Shown in pieces: positions 48,401 to 60,931 of a stretch of 64,000 bases of DNA (its first letter is position 1; each line of letters opens with the position of its first letter). The stretch comes from Austropuccinia psidii. Lineage: Eukaryota; Basidiomycota; Pucciniomycetes; Pucciniales; Sphaerophragmiaceae. The notes under the pieces are model-generated. The model ran no database searches, was not told where the DNA came from, and saw only the letters and a program-made list of their open reading frames with translations. The stretch is taken from the NCBI GenBank assembly GCA_023105745.1, contig JALGQZ010000014.1:6292888-6356887 (forward strand), written 5' to 3'. The position numbers and the translations under genes were made by a program.

Positions 48401-51400
48401 ACATTTTTTCTAACTGATCAGAGTTTTTTATAGAAGATTATACATTTCATGTGACATGAAATTAATGTTCCTTAATTTAAGGCTAATTATGAACAATCAG
48501 GACCTGAAAGCTTCAATTCTTAAAGCTACGCATTAAATGAAGTTGTTCAAAGTGATTTACTCATTTGAATTATTAAGTATGAGTAATTATATTGAATATT
48601 GCAGATATAAAATTTTTTAAAATTATCAAAATCATTTTTAATATTTAAGTATAAATAACCAACTCTTAGATTTAAATACACTCATCCATCGAACTCCACC
48701 AGTTATTTGAAAAATATTTCACTAATTCACATATTAATATGAATATTTTTATTAAACACAGATTATATTTATCATCAAGTAGCTATTATATATATAATTT
48801 ATATTCAATAAACTAACTGATATTTCAACCATCCTATAATTTTTAATTGAAAATTTTACAGCCCCTTGTAAATTAGAAATAATAATACTGTCGTATATTT
48901 TAGCTTATTTTTCAAGGGATGGGCTGAGATATTCATTTAAATTTAATTCTCCATATTTTATTGGTCTTCCCATCTCCATTAGAAGATCTTAACACTATTT
49001 TAATATGTCTAATAAGCCTCACCTTTGATGACCGCATGGATCCTACATCTCTTTCCTAAACCATCATTTATATTACTATTTTTGAATACTCCTATTTGTA
49101 TCTTTTTTCCAGAATAAAATCAGAAGTTTTTCAAAGAATTTTCTCAATTCACTTTTAGATTGGGGATTCTTTTGTAATAACCCATTCTGTGTTCAATATT
49201 ATAATTGAGTTTCACTGGAAGTGAGGTCTTATGAACAAGCTTAATTGAAAAGGCTTTGGTAATCATTTTACTTCTAGTTTCAACTAATTTTTTTATCAGA
49301 TAAAGAGTTGTATTCTTAAGCTATAGTCTCCTTTTTCATCAAAAAAATGAAACTAAAAATAAATTTAGGCCATTCCTCAGAATTGGTACAGGTATAAAAT
49401 GTATTAAGAGATGTATACAATGTGAAGCACATGGGTACCCCAGGCATCATGAATGAGTGACTTTTCCAAATTTTTATTTTTTATTTTACTAATATTCTGA
49501 GAATTAATATCAAGAATAATGATGAAAAATTATTACTTACTAAAAAGTATTTCATCTATTAGTAAATTATTATAATTTAGTAGCTCAAAAAATATACCAA
49601 TTTTATCACTGGATCTATTACTGGTTTTTACTATTAGGAGTAATCATTAATTAATATTACCCCCATCGATAGCCAAGTACAGCTTAATATACTGAAACAC
49701 AAAGTAATCTCAATTAAAAAAACAACCTCTATAGAGCTTTGAGTTGATTGACAATTCCGTCCCCTTTCATATTTCTCTTATATCTTACATTATTTTTTAT
49801 TACAATCTGATATTTCACTACTAAATTAATTAATTTTCAAAATTTTATTTTTACTATTATTACACAAAGAGAAACTTGGGAGCTGTAAATTATTACAAAT
49901 TATTCTTATTCTTTACTTATTCTGCTATCAAATTTACTTAATATAACTATCAATTTGGTCTGATTGATTATTCTTAAGTGAACTTCTATAATTTTAAAAT
50001 GAACAAGATCATTCTTGATCAGTGAGATTAATAAGAGGAAGTATTTTATATTTTGAGAGGGTAATCTTATATCCAGTTACAAAAATTAATCAAATAATAA
50101 TTTCATAAATTTACTTCTGATTTCCTGTAAGTTACACCTTGAATACTTTCTTAGTAAATCTCCAAACAAATCGCTCTAAATTTATGGAATTAATATCCTT
50201 TGAGAAGCTGATCGGGAAACTCTAAACTTCATAATACACATAAAACAGTTATTATATATATTTTTTAAGAAGCTTTACAATAATTAAAATTTGAAACAAC
50301 TTTTCATTTCCTCTTAAAATGTAATAAATGAATCATTCAAAACTTGAGGTAACTCGTTAATTCCAAATTTCCAATAAACGTTTTCAGATATAGAAATAAC
50401 ATTAATATTAAGCTAAATAAAATTATTTCATCATTAATTTATTTCTAAATCTGTATTTAGGGATAAATAAATTCATCTAAACAGAGTTTTCTCATAATTA
50501 ATCTCAAGAAGTCATAAACCTTTTAAATGGCTAACATTATTCATTTTCGGGAAGAAGGGAATTAAGGAATAAATAAGAGAGAAAAATTTCAAAATTGAAA
50601 AATAAAATAACATTTTCATCAGAGCATAATAAAAAATTAATCAAATTTACCTTTTGATTAAAATAAACCTTAAAAAAAATTCTAAATTTCAAAGAAGATG
50701 AGGTACATTCATACAAGAAAATTAATTATCAAGAAATTTATAATGTTAAGGTTGTTTATTTTTAAAGATTTATTTTTTTTCTCCTTGTTTATTAATTTAA
50801 TAAAGAATTATATTCCTTATGCAATGATTCTCTTTTGAAAAGAAAACCTATTTCAATATGTGGAAATTCCATAATTTTCAGCCTAAGTCAAAAGAGGATT
50901 CTCTAGAAGATGTCAGCCTGTGACTCAAAGCTAAATAAAAAGCATTAAAATCAAAATACCATTGAGAATATTAACAAGTTAAACTATTTAAATAAATCTT
51001 CTTTACCTTTATAAAGCCAAGGAAATAGCTAAGGAGGTCATAAAAACTAAAAATATTATTCAGCCAATAAATATTTTAAAGGTAACCATATGAACTAGAA
51101 ATCCTATTTTATCTAGAAGAAATCATTATAATATCCATAAGGAAATAAATGAAAGAGCTGTAAGTCTGTGAATCTCTTTCTGAGTATAAAGATTGATTTT
51201 TGTCTTAAACAAAATATTTGGTTTTTATTGGTGATACATCATGTGTTATCTCTTATCAAAGTACTCAAATTATTCTATCCAATGGTAAAAATTTTAGTTT
51301 TGTATCATTAAAAGAAAAAAAAGAAACAATTATAAAACTACTTAAGCTTATAAAATGAATACAAATCTTCTATGTGTCTCCTATAAGCTCTCCAGATTTG

Positions 51401-52524
51401 AAGAAAGACCCACAAAATGGCATATTTTATTGGATAAATATTCAGCTATACCACTCAAAGCTCTGTATCTCATACAGTTAGAAAAAATCAGGGTTTTTCA
51501 CCTATAAAATGAAATGCACTATCTTTTTTAAAATTAAAAATGAATTTGAACTTGTGTAGCTTTTCCATAGGTAAACCAAAGTGGAAAATCAAAAATTTGA
51601 AGAAATATCAATTAAATGACTTATTTTATTGGAGATATATTCAGCTATATCACACAAAGCTCTGTATATAATACAGCTCAAAAAATATTGTGGAAATTAA
51701 AAATAACTTTTAACCTGTATAGCTTTTCAATACCTTAACCAAAGTGGGAAAAAGGTATGCCTATATTTTATAGTTCAATCAATGATACAACTTGGGACAG
51801 TTTTAGACTTTTTATTCTAAAAAATGACAAATATAAAAAAAAATTGAGAATAAAATCCAACAAAAACCAGTACATTTTTGAAATTTGGGATATTTTCCCA
51901 CACAGCTAAATTATAAGGTATAAACCCTTCAAAAATATTTTTTATACTATTATGACTAATATAATTACCAATAAGAGTACTCCAGAAATTTTCTGTACAT
52001 ATTCTGAAAAATCTTGACTGTTAAAACATGTCTAGAAAATCCAAAAAAGGAAAAATTCATTTTTTACGGCTAAAAATGCTAAGATATTGTTTCAAATCTA
52101 GATTCAAAACTTTATATTGGATTGATCAAGAGTTTTGATCCACAATAAAACCACTCAGTGTAAAAATTCTTACTATACCAAAATGTAAAGAGGTTATCCA
52201 CTCGCTTCTGCCATGTTTTGAGATAAAAGGGGGTACCAAAAATTCATAATTGTATCGTAAATATTATTCTGTGTTTAAACTGCCATGAAAATAGTTAATA
52301 TTTAGAATAATTCAATAAGAATTATAATGTTACTTATTTTGATGATTTTTAGAATAAATGAATAAATTTATAAGTAGTATTTTGTGGATTTAAAAATACT
52401 AGTAACCACTATTTTAAAATAGTACAGACCTTATTAATCATATAATTTTATTTTTTAAATGAAAAAATTACAATTTAAAATATAAATATTCCTCTTATAG
52501 CTTCAATATAATTTTTTTTTGAAA
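45500..52524. other. AT-rich region without recognisable genes
   Basis: The first 200 bases are GC-richer and should hold the TIM44 5' UTR and promoter, but no element can be named. Beyond that the sequence is low in GC, with short random ORFs only. An imperfect 200-bp duplication lies at about 51413-51760. Confidence 0.6.
51413..51760 (+). repeat. Imperfect tandem duplication, period about 199 bp
   Basis: TTTTATTGGATAAATATTCA at 51425 recurs as TTTTATTGGAGATATATTCA at 51624. CAAAGCTCTGTAT and the TGTAGCTTTTCCATA/TATAGCTTTTCAATA segments follow in both. No ORF spans it, and the function is unknown. Confidence 0.7.
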
Positions 52525-52529
52525 AATTG

Positions 52530-53953
52530 TGTCAGCCTGTGACTTAAAACCAGAGCACAAGCATGACAGCCAAAATACCATAAACCAATGGTATAGCCAA
52601 GATACCACCAAAACATGGAGCTGAGCCAAATCAGCTAAAAATGTATCAAAAGAAAGAGGAAACTCACCTCTTTCTGAAAATATAAGTCCCATAACCATAG
52701 GACAAAGAATAACAAAGTTATTGCTGAGCATAAACCTTAATTTTCACCTCTCATCTAAAATCTAGAAGGAGAGGCTTAACCCAATCAAATGGGTACTAAA
52801 AATGAATCTCTAAGCCAGGGCTATCCAATGATACCAGCCAAACTGAGATAGCACCAATATTACTGGAGTTATGGTCAATTTCAGGCCAAATAAGGGTGAA
52901 CAAAACATTCACCTCTCATCTAACTTCTACAGTTTTAGTGTGAGATACTTGAAGTGGGGACTTTTTGGAAAGAGAACAATTAGGGCTATCTGATGGTGTC
53001 ATCAACTTCCCCATATCTCAACTACAGCAGAAGTTATGGGGCAAACAAGCTCAATACAGCTTTTTGCCTAAATCACGCCTATGTACAAAAATCTTGTACA
53101 TGGCATAACTTTGCCATATTTAATGATAACCATATCAAATAAGGTACCATTGTGTAGAACACATACAGGGCTACACACTGGTTCAGTTTTGAGGTTGATA
53201 TCTCAAGAACTGACAAAGCTATAGCTGTTTTAAGGTCAAAATCCCACATTCTGACCAATACAGCCTTACCATGGGATAATATCCCATAACCATGAATATG
53301 AGGTGTCAAATAGACAAAGAAGCTTGTTTTTACTTCAATACCTCATATTTCAGTCAATACTGGGGTCCCATACAGCTTCTGTACAGAATTCTACACGTCA
53401 TACACGTCAGAATCAGGCTGTGAGGTCCCCAGATGAAAATTTTCACCCTGTATTGGTGAAAACTGCCCAGATGTGGTTTCAAAACCATATCTGAGCCCAA
53501 TAAAGGCTATACAGGATGTTTTCCAACCACAAGCCAGTACTAGAGAGTGAAAAAATCTTCACTTCCTCTATGTGGAAAGGTCTAGCACCCTTTCCACCCC
53601 ATTTCAGGATAAAAAGGAGGCTTTTCACAGCCAGCATTGTCTCCTCATCCTGCTCTTGAATAACCTAAATAGTAAACTGTCAAAAACAGTTTTACTCTTG
53701 GTTAATAATCAGGTATAATTATAAATCTTAATTATTGTAGTCTTTTATTATTGTAACCCAACAGATAAAGCTGCACCCAGGGCTTTCAACAGCGCTCACC
53801 ACCACTATATTATATATATTAAAGCCCTTTTAATCTTAAATTAAATTATCTTTAACCCTTATAAATCTTCTTTTAACCATTTTTACCATGTCACAAACAT
53901 AGTTAAAGTTGTACTTAGTCTATTTACACCTTTATCATAGTTTTATCCTGACA
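52530..53953 (+). repeat. Solo LTR, family with TGTCAG...CTGACA ends (copy 2)
   Basis: 1424 bp starting TGTCAGCCTGTGAC and ending TTATCCTGACA. It has a perfect duplication AATTG at 52525-52529 and 53954-53958. Collinear with 35452-36869. It carries the same nested hairpin (53447-53506), slightly decayed. No internal coding sequence. Confidence 0.9.
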
Positions 53954-53958
53954 AATTG

Positions 53959-56900
53959 GGAAGCTTAAGTTCCTCTGTGTCAGAAAACTATGTTTCAATT
54001 ATTATATTATTTGACTTATCTTAGGGAGCTAATATTACCTAAAAAACCCATTTCCTCAAAGGCTTGAATTATATATTTATCAATATTTTTTTGAATTATA
54101 ATAATTTTGATTAAAATATAAGGGAATTTTTTTTTTTTGGTTTAAATTAAGAATATTGAGAAATTTTCTAAATACGTATCATTTTTTCCTTTTAAAGTTT
54201 TTCATTCTAAGTGAATTTTGTTTTAGTTCAGATAAGTTCAAAATTTAAATGTTTTTTGAAGAAAAAATAAAATTTATGACTTGATGAATTTGCATTATTT
54301 TTTTTTTAAATAAAAAATTTCTATTTAATTATAGGATCCAAGGTTTATTATATACAATTTTTATTATTGATTAAGTCTTTTAAATATTCCAAATTTAAAA
54401 ATTATTCAAATTCAAATTCAAAAAAAAAAAAATTACTTAAGTCTCAAAAATAAATTTTTGGAATTCAAGGAAATGATTTTTTTTTAAATATTCATAAAAT
54501 AAATCTTTCTAATATACCATTTTTTTACTAAATATTAATTCTTGAATTCTATTATAAGCACTGACCCATTAACAAAATACATTATATTTTAGATTTTTAA
54601 TGGTATTTTTAACAATTCCTATCCCATTTTGGGTTCCAAAATAATATTAATACAAGATGTCTATATATACATATATCCTATGAATACCATGATGAAATTT
54701 TTTCCAGTCATTTTTAGACTAAATGGAACTCATTCCCCTGTTCAATTTTGAAATTTCAAATTTCTCATAATTTTACAAAGTTGAATTACTTGATATTGGC
54801 TTGATGTTACTTAGCTTTCTTAAATATAATGAGTTAATTCCTGATGAAAGGATTCAAAAACTTTAATCAAACCTCTCTGGAAGTCCAAAGTACTTTTCTA
54901 AAATTTCTATAATGTGGATTGTTGATAAGTACTGTAAATATTCATAAATATTGATGGAGTAATTTTGAGTTGAATTACTCCTTGAATACATTCTCATATA
55001 AATGAAGATAAATATTTAAAGAAAAGAATATATATATTATTTAATTTTCCCTTTATTTTATAGCTTATTGGAATAAATAGATTTTTAAAAAACTAAACAG
55101 ACATCTATAAGATTTTAGAAAATAATAGAAATAAAAACTGTGATATTATGTTATTTATATGTATATTTTAAAGATAATATATATAATTTAATTTTAAATT
55201 ATTATACTTGAGAAAGTTTTTTCAGTTTTTTTTTTTCCTTTTAATTTTTTTTTATGTATTGTTTTTAAAATATAATAAAATAATGAATCAATTATTTTAT
55301 ATTTTAAGAATTTGTTTTTTTGGTTGAATTTTCATTCAAAACTTCATTTTCATAAAGATTATCATAATTTAAGCCAAGTGGTATTTTTTTTTTGAAAAAA
55401 AAACTATATAAATCATATCAAGTACTTTTTTTTTAAAAAAAAAAATTAAATATTAAGATCTTTTTGTTAATTTTTTTCTTCAATTTTATTTAAATTAAGT
55501 TCATATTACTAAGAAATAATTTTTTCTAATAGTACTTGAGAAATTTTCTTTATTTATTTTTTTGAAGAAAAAAACTTATTTTTAAATTTAATATTTAAGA
55601 AAATATTCAAATTGATTATTTTTCTTAATAAATTATTAAATTAGAATTTTCTGAATTAAATATGATTTTTGTTTGAGTTAAGATTTGTATTTCATTATTT
55701 AGGAAAACCTATATTGATATTTCATATTTTTTGAGGTATTATTATCTTTTCTAAATTATTTATGAAATTAAAAATTGAATTTTATAAGTCTAAATATGAA
55801 TTATATAACAAAATTATTTAGATTAAAAAAATGATATTAATACATATGAGAATATATTCTGCCAATATCAGAAAACAAATTTACAACATCAAGAAAAGCT
55901 GGTCCAAAAAATTGGAGATTTTAAAACTATGAAGCTGTCAAGGATATATATATAAATGATGTATATTTAAAAATTCCTAGAATATAAACAAATTATTAGA
56001 TAATAAATCTCATAAATAAAAGTAAAAAAATATCAAGTAAAGTAAAATTAAAACAAGAAGAGAATTTCAAATGTAAAATTTTATGGCTCTTTCTGTTATC
56101 CTGGGGCCTCTAGCATGGCTTCCAGTCTAATTATTAGTAATTTTAATAAACTAAAATAATAGTGGAATACTATCAAGTTGAATTAATTGAGATGTCACTA
56201 TATAAAAGGAGTATTTATTTGGTGGAATAAGCTTCACCAATATGAAAAATACTTAAAAGTAAGCTTCATTACTTATTTTGAGAGATTTAATAACAGAAAA
56301 TTGTTATGAATTTATTTGTAAAAAAATATATTTGTAAGAGCTATGAGGAATAATTTTAAAGAAGAATGTTCCTCTTTAAATTCTGTAAGTACAAAATCAA
56401 AATAAAATACAAATAGACTAATAAATATTTTAGTACAAAGGGTATTTCTATAGTAAAACGATATGTAACCAAGAATATGCTGTTGCTATAGAAGCAAAGT
56501 TAATATCTCAACAAATTAAAAGGGTTTTCATAGAAACAAGATGCAACAATGTTTCTATGAATACAAAAATTAAATGAGTGACTTGGAAATAAGATCACTA
56601 TAACAACTAATCTTAAATGAGTGACTTGTAAACAAAAATAGAAGAAAAAAAAAGAAAGATTTGAATTTAAACAAGGAAATTGAAATAATTGAAAGAAAAT
56701 TGAGAGAAATTTATTGGAGCTTGTGTAGCAGATAATACTTTTCATGCTTTCAGACTCACAGTTTCAAAGTGAATATTAAGAAATTTAAATATTGGATCAT
56801 GAGAGTTAATTATGGTTATAGCTTTATCAAGTAGATTAATGTAATCCTGAATTGTTTTTCCTTGAATTTAATACTTTTAAAATAATAAAGGAAGAGAAAA

Positions 56901-57217
56901 GAATTTTACATTAATAAATTAGTTTATATTTGGTAATTGGCAATAAATTATGGATTATTAATGATGATTTAAAAATTAAGTAATTCAAACTAAGAAATTG
57001 TAGTTATATAATAAAGGATTCATGTTATAATCATTGGAGAAGGTGGATTTATGTATAATTATGGCAGCATTATTTAAGTAACGAGGTTCTATTTCAATCT
57101 ATAAGGAATGTGAATAATAAAGTGAAGGGAGTAAAGCTACATTAATTAGATTCATGTTATTATAGTTTTGATAAGGTATAAAAGCAAAGAAATGAGGTAT
57201 TGCAGAATAAGAAAACA
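53959..57217. other. AT-rich region without recognisable genes
   Basis: Very low GC with long T and A runs (for example 54130-54139 and 55430-55445). Only random short ORFs, and no remnant I can assign to a TE family. Confidence 0.6.
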
Positions 57218-57222
57218 GTATT

Positions 57223-59116
57223 TGTAACAAGTGTCTATGAAACTCTTGATAATATTACTATTAATCTAGAGTATTATTACTGTTTATATGAAATATAATA
57301 AACATATTTATTATAACCACAAATAAATAAGTAAATTCTTAATTATTTCTTTTAATTTTATACCCTCCTGGCTATTATAACAGTAAGCATTAATTGTCTA
57401 CTAGAATCAATTATAAGAAGTATTAATATTATTTTAATTTACAATTATCTTTTGCAAAAATAATTATAATAATAATTCTTTTAGAAAAATAAAAACTAGA
57501 GAAAAAAATCAATAATAAAGAAAAAACACTCACTAATACTCCAAAAATACCTTGAAAAAAATTGGCAGAGTGATTTGATGGATTGTTTGTGGATTTAAAG
57601 GATCAAAATTGACTTATAGAAGTAATAAAACAATATAACAGTTAAAAAATATTTTGAATATTTTATTTCTGGGAGTTGAGGCCTTTCTTATTTATTTGGA
57701 AATATTCAAAACACTTAAGAAAAGATTTCAACTAATACTTGTTGATACTAATGATATTCTTGAATAATAAGATGATCTAAAAAAAAGCAAGAGGAGGCCT
57801 CTTTTAATTCAACAACATCTCACAGAGGCATTTAATGGAGAAAACTTCAAAAACAATGAGTGAGAAACCAGCTATCCTATTTTTATTATTGATTACATCA
57901 CTTGTTGTCACATAAGATTATCATAATTACTTAATAAAGTCATTTTATATGACTACCAACCCATTTATTGTTAAGAAATAAAGGAGTCACAACTTTCAAT
58001 ATTCTTTTATTTAAAAATGAAAATTAACTTATAAGATTTATAGATGTTATTAGAAATTTGATCACATATTTTATTTTATGTGAATTTTTGAAGATTCAGT
58101 GTTTCACATGGGATCATCAAAAATGGACTGTAAGTAAAATTTTTAACTTGAATTATGAAGTAATAATTATTTTTGGTTTCTATATGGAATATCTATGTAT
58201 ACATTGGTCCTTAAAGCTTCAGAAATATTTATTAAGAATTGTATCTTTAATGAAGTTTTGAAGTTTTTACCTTATTTCTACATAGAAAAGCAAATAGCAC
58301 AGTAATAGCTGGTTGCAATGAGGTAAATGCATTTATAATAGTACCAAAATGGTTTTAATTAATTTTTTAGGGCTTATCCACAGAAAATAATTAACAATTG
58401 ACATGGTTACAGGAGACAGAGTTTCTCATTACCTCCTTGTGATGTCAAAATAGCAGCTTATTTTCTATTTTCTCATGATTTAAAGGAAATTTAACTTGGT
58501 AACCAAGTTCCCAAAGGTTTGGGCAGATTGATTGGGCTATGATAAGCCATGAATCCAATATTCAGAGCTATCCAGGTCTCAGAGTCCTCAGAAGCTGGGT
58601 ACCCTGGCTCTCTTTGATGTCTTTTGTCCCCCTTAGCTATTTTCACAGCAAAAATATTAATTCAGGCTTCAAGACTGATATCCACTATGGGTGTATCAAT
58701 AATGTATGTAATAATACAGTAATATTAAGTGCCAAAAACATTAGTAAAGATATTTTTAGTGTATATTTAACATGGGATTTCTCACATTCCATTATTTTGG
58801 TGTGAAATTGAGAAAAAGAAAAATTTTCACAATTCTTTCATGTGGTGTTGCAATATTTTGCATATTACCATTTCATAGAGTTAATTTAAGCTTATTCACT
58901 TTATGGAGCTACCCTAAGTAGAATTTTGTATATAACCCAAAGATGGCCTTAGTTACATGTATTTACTTACTCACAAAAAGGATATTCATCTTTTGTATAA
59001 TAAAAAAGGAAGAGTTTTGAATATATTCATGACTTATGGGTTATGCATAATTCAGAATTTATTTTAATATTAATTGTGGCCTATTCAGGTATGTAAAATA
59101 TACCTCAAAGATCACA
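57223..59116 (-). repeat. Decayed solo LTR of the same subfamily as 37113-39304
   Basis: On the plus strand it begins TGTAACAAGTGTCTATGAAAC, matching TGTAAGGTTTGTCTATGAAAC at 37113, and ends CCTCAAAGATCACA, matching CCTCACAGGCTCACA at 39304. Internal landmarks such as GCTGGGTACCCTGGCTCT (58592) match TTGGGTACCCCAGCTCT (38742). The flanks GTATT and ATATT fit a duplication with one change. Length 1894 bp, diverged. Confidence 0.75.
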
Positions 59117-60931
59117 ATATTTAACATGATATCTCATCTGATTAAGATACAAGAAATAAAAATTCTCTGCCAGTAAATCATGAAAAGCATATTGTGTAGT
59201 TATTAACAGTAGAAAATGTCTTCATAGACAGAATAGCCATATTTTTAAAGCCTGACATGACAAAGGAGTTTACTATCTACAATAAATTCTTGATAGTTAG
59301 TTACAAATTCAAATATTACAATGAAATTCATCCTGATTTCACAATTGATTAGTAAACAGTAGGGTGAGGAATGAGTAGAATGGGGAAAGAGAATCTACTG
59401 TACAGATGGAGAGGGAATGAGAGAAGTTAGAATGAGAATAATTTTCACAATGAATAGAATTCATGCAATGATTTCTTGCTCATGATTATTATGGAAATGA
59501 TGGTCCAAATAGATTAATTTCACAATTTAAATTGAAACATGGTATGTTAAAAACTTAAATTTGTTTCATTAGATGCATGTCCATTAATTCTTGTTGATCA
59601 AGCTTAGCTATTATTAATTATTCACTTTCATATTTTCCATTATGTAGTCATATCTATCACTTTGTCATTGCAATTGATAAGATCCCAAATTTTGTTGCAA
59701 GAAGTATAGTTAATTCATAAAAATCTAAGAAATGGCAACAAAGCAATTGATTTTTTATTTATTTTTTCAACTAATGTTATATTAACTATAATTAAATATA
59801 AAAATGAATCAGGAATTTTTTTGATATTTTTATGTCTATAGTTATGTTGAATTGGAGTGTTATTGATTCTACTCCAAAAACACATAACAGCTCTGGAGGT
59901 TGTGATATGTGAAGAAAATCATTGAAGAAGAATAAAGGTCCCATTGAGAAGTGGAGATGGAAGAAAGTTTGATTTTTGTGTTTGCTTTGAATGTCATTGT
60001 CACCAATAGTGCCATTTCAAAACCTACCCAATTGCATAAGCCATTCCTTTTGCCAAGATATTCACCAGTGCTCCAAGTGCATAAGTTAGTTCTTCAGTGT
60101 GCCATAGTTTCTACTAAAGAATTTGAGATTAATTGCCACATTTGACATCACATGAGTTAATATTACCATAAACCAAGTTTAATTTACTGAAAAATGTAAA
60201 TTTTATCTAAATCAAAACAGTCTCACACCTTTAGGCCACCTATTTAACCAATCAGTATAATTTATGGCTATGCTTTTTATTCCATTAATGACAAAAGCTT
60301 GCTGAAAATTGTGCAGTGAAGGCAAGATAAGTCCATCAAGTTAAATCACAATTTGATAAGAAATCCTTTGGTATTCTAGGAATAACTTGCATTAACTGGA
60401 ATCTTAGCTCTGATTCTGAACCTGGGACTATCATGAATTGATCCAGGTGAACCACCATATACCCAAAATTAAGAAAATCAACTACTTCTCTCACAAAACA
60501 AGCTACTGAAACCAATAAGATTATGAAATATTCCATCAACCTCAGCCAGAATTGAAAAATTATTGCATTCCACCAAATTGCAGTTGGTTGTTGCACCAAA
60601 GGGGTATGTCCTTTGGGGGATTTTGGTCCTAAAAACTCCCAAAACACAAGCCTCAAGGGATCTTTGAAACTCAAATTGAATAATCTTTATGGTTCTAAAT
60701 TCAAAATTGAAATTTTTCACAAAATCTACTCAAGTTGTCTCCTTGGCTTTTAGAACAATCAAGGATCAAGAAATCTATTATTCTCCTCATCTTCAGCTAA
60801 TCCCTGACCAGAATTCATCTCCTCAAGATACCACCATCAAAATTTCAATTGCAAATAGAACTTCTTCCCAAGCACGCCTTCACCAATTTATCACTTGTGG
60901 ATTTCTCAAAACGTCAAATTTATTATTGAAA
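59117..60931. other. Intergenic region upstream of LYS4
   Basis: The part from about 60340 is less AT-rich than the rest and should contain the LYS4 promoter and leader. In-frame sequence upstream of the chosen LYS4 ATG is open back to an ATG at 60689. No TATA box or binding site stands out. Short ORFs (59951-60145 plus, 60674-60336 minus) show no recognisable family. Confidence 0.5.

Noticed and set aside
59951..60145. 64-codon ORF upstream of LYS4
   Set aside because: Short, no domain, and no supporting splice or promoter signal.
60336..60720. Two overlapping minus-strand ORFs upstream of LYS4
   Set aside because: No recognisable domain, overlapping frames, and the region fits a promoter or leader. 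Kept as intergenic.
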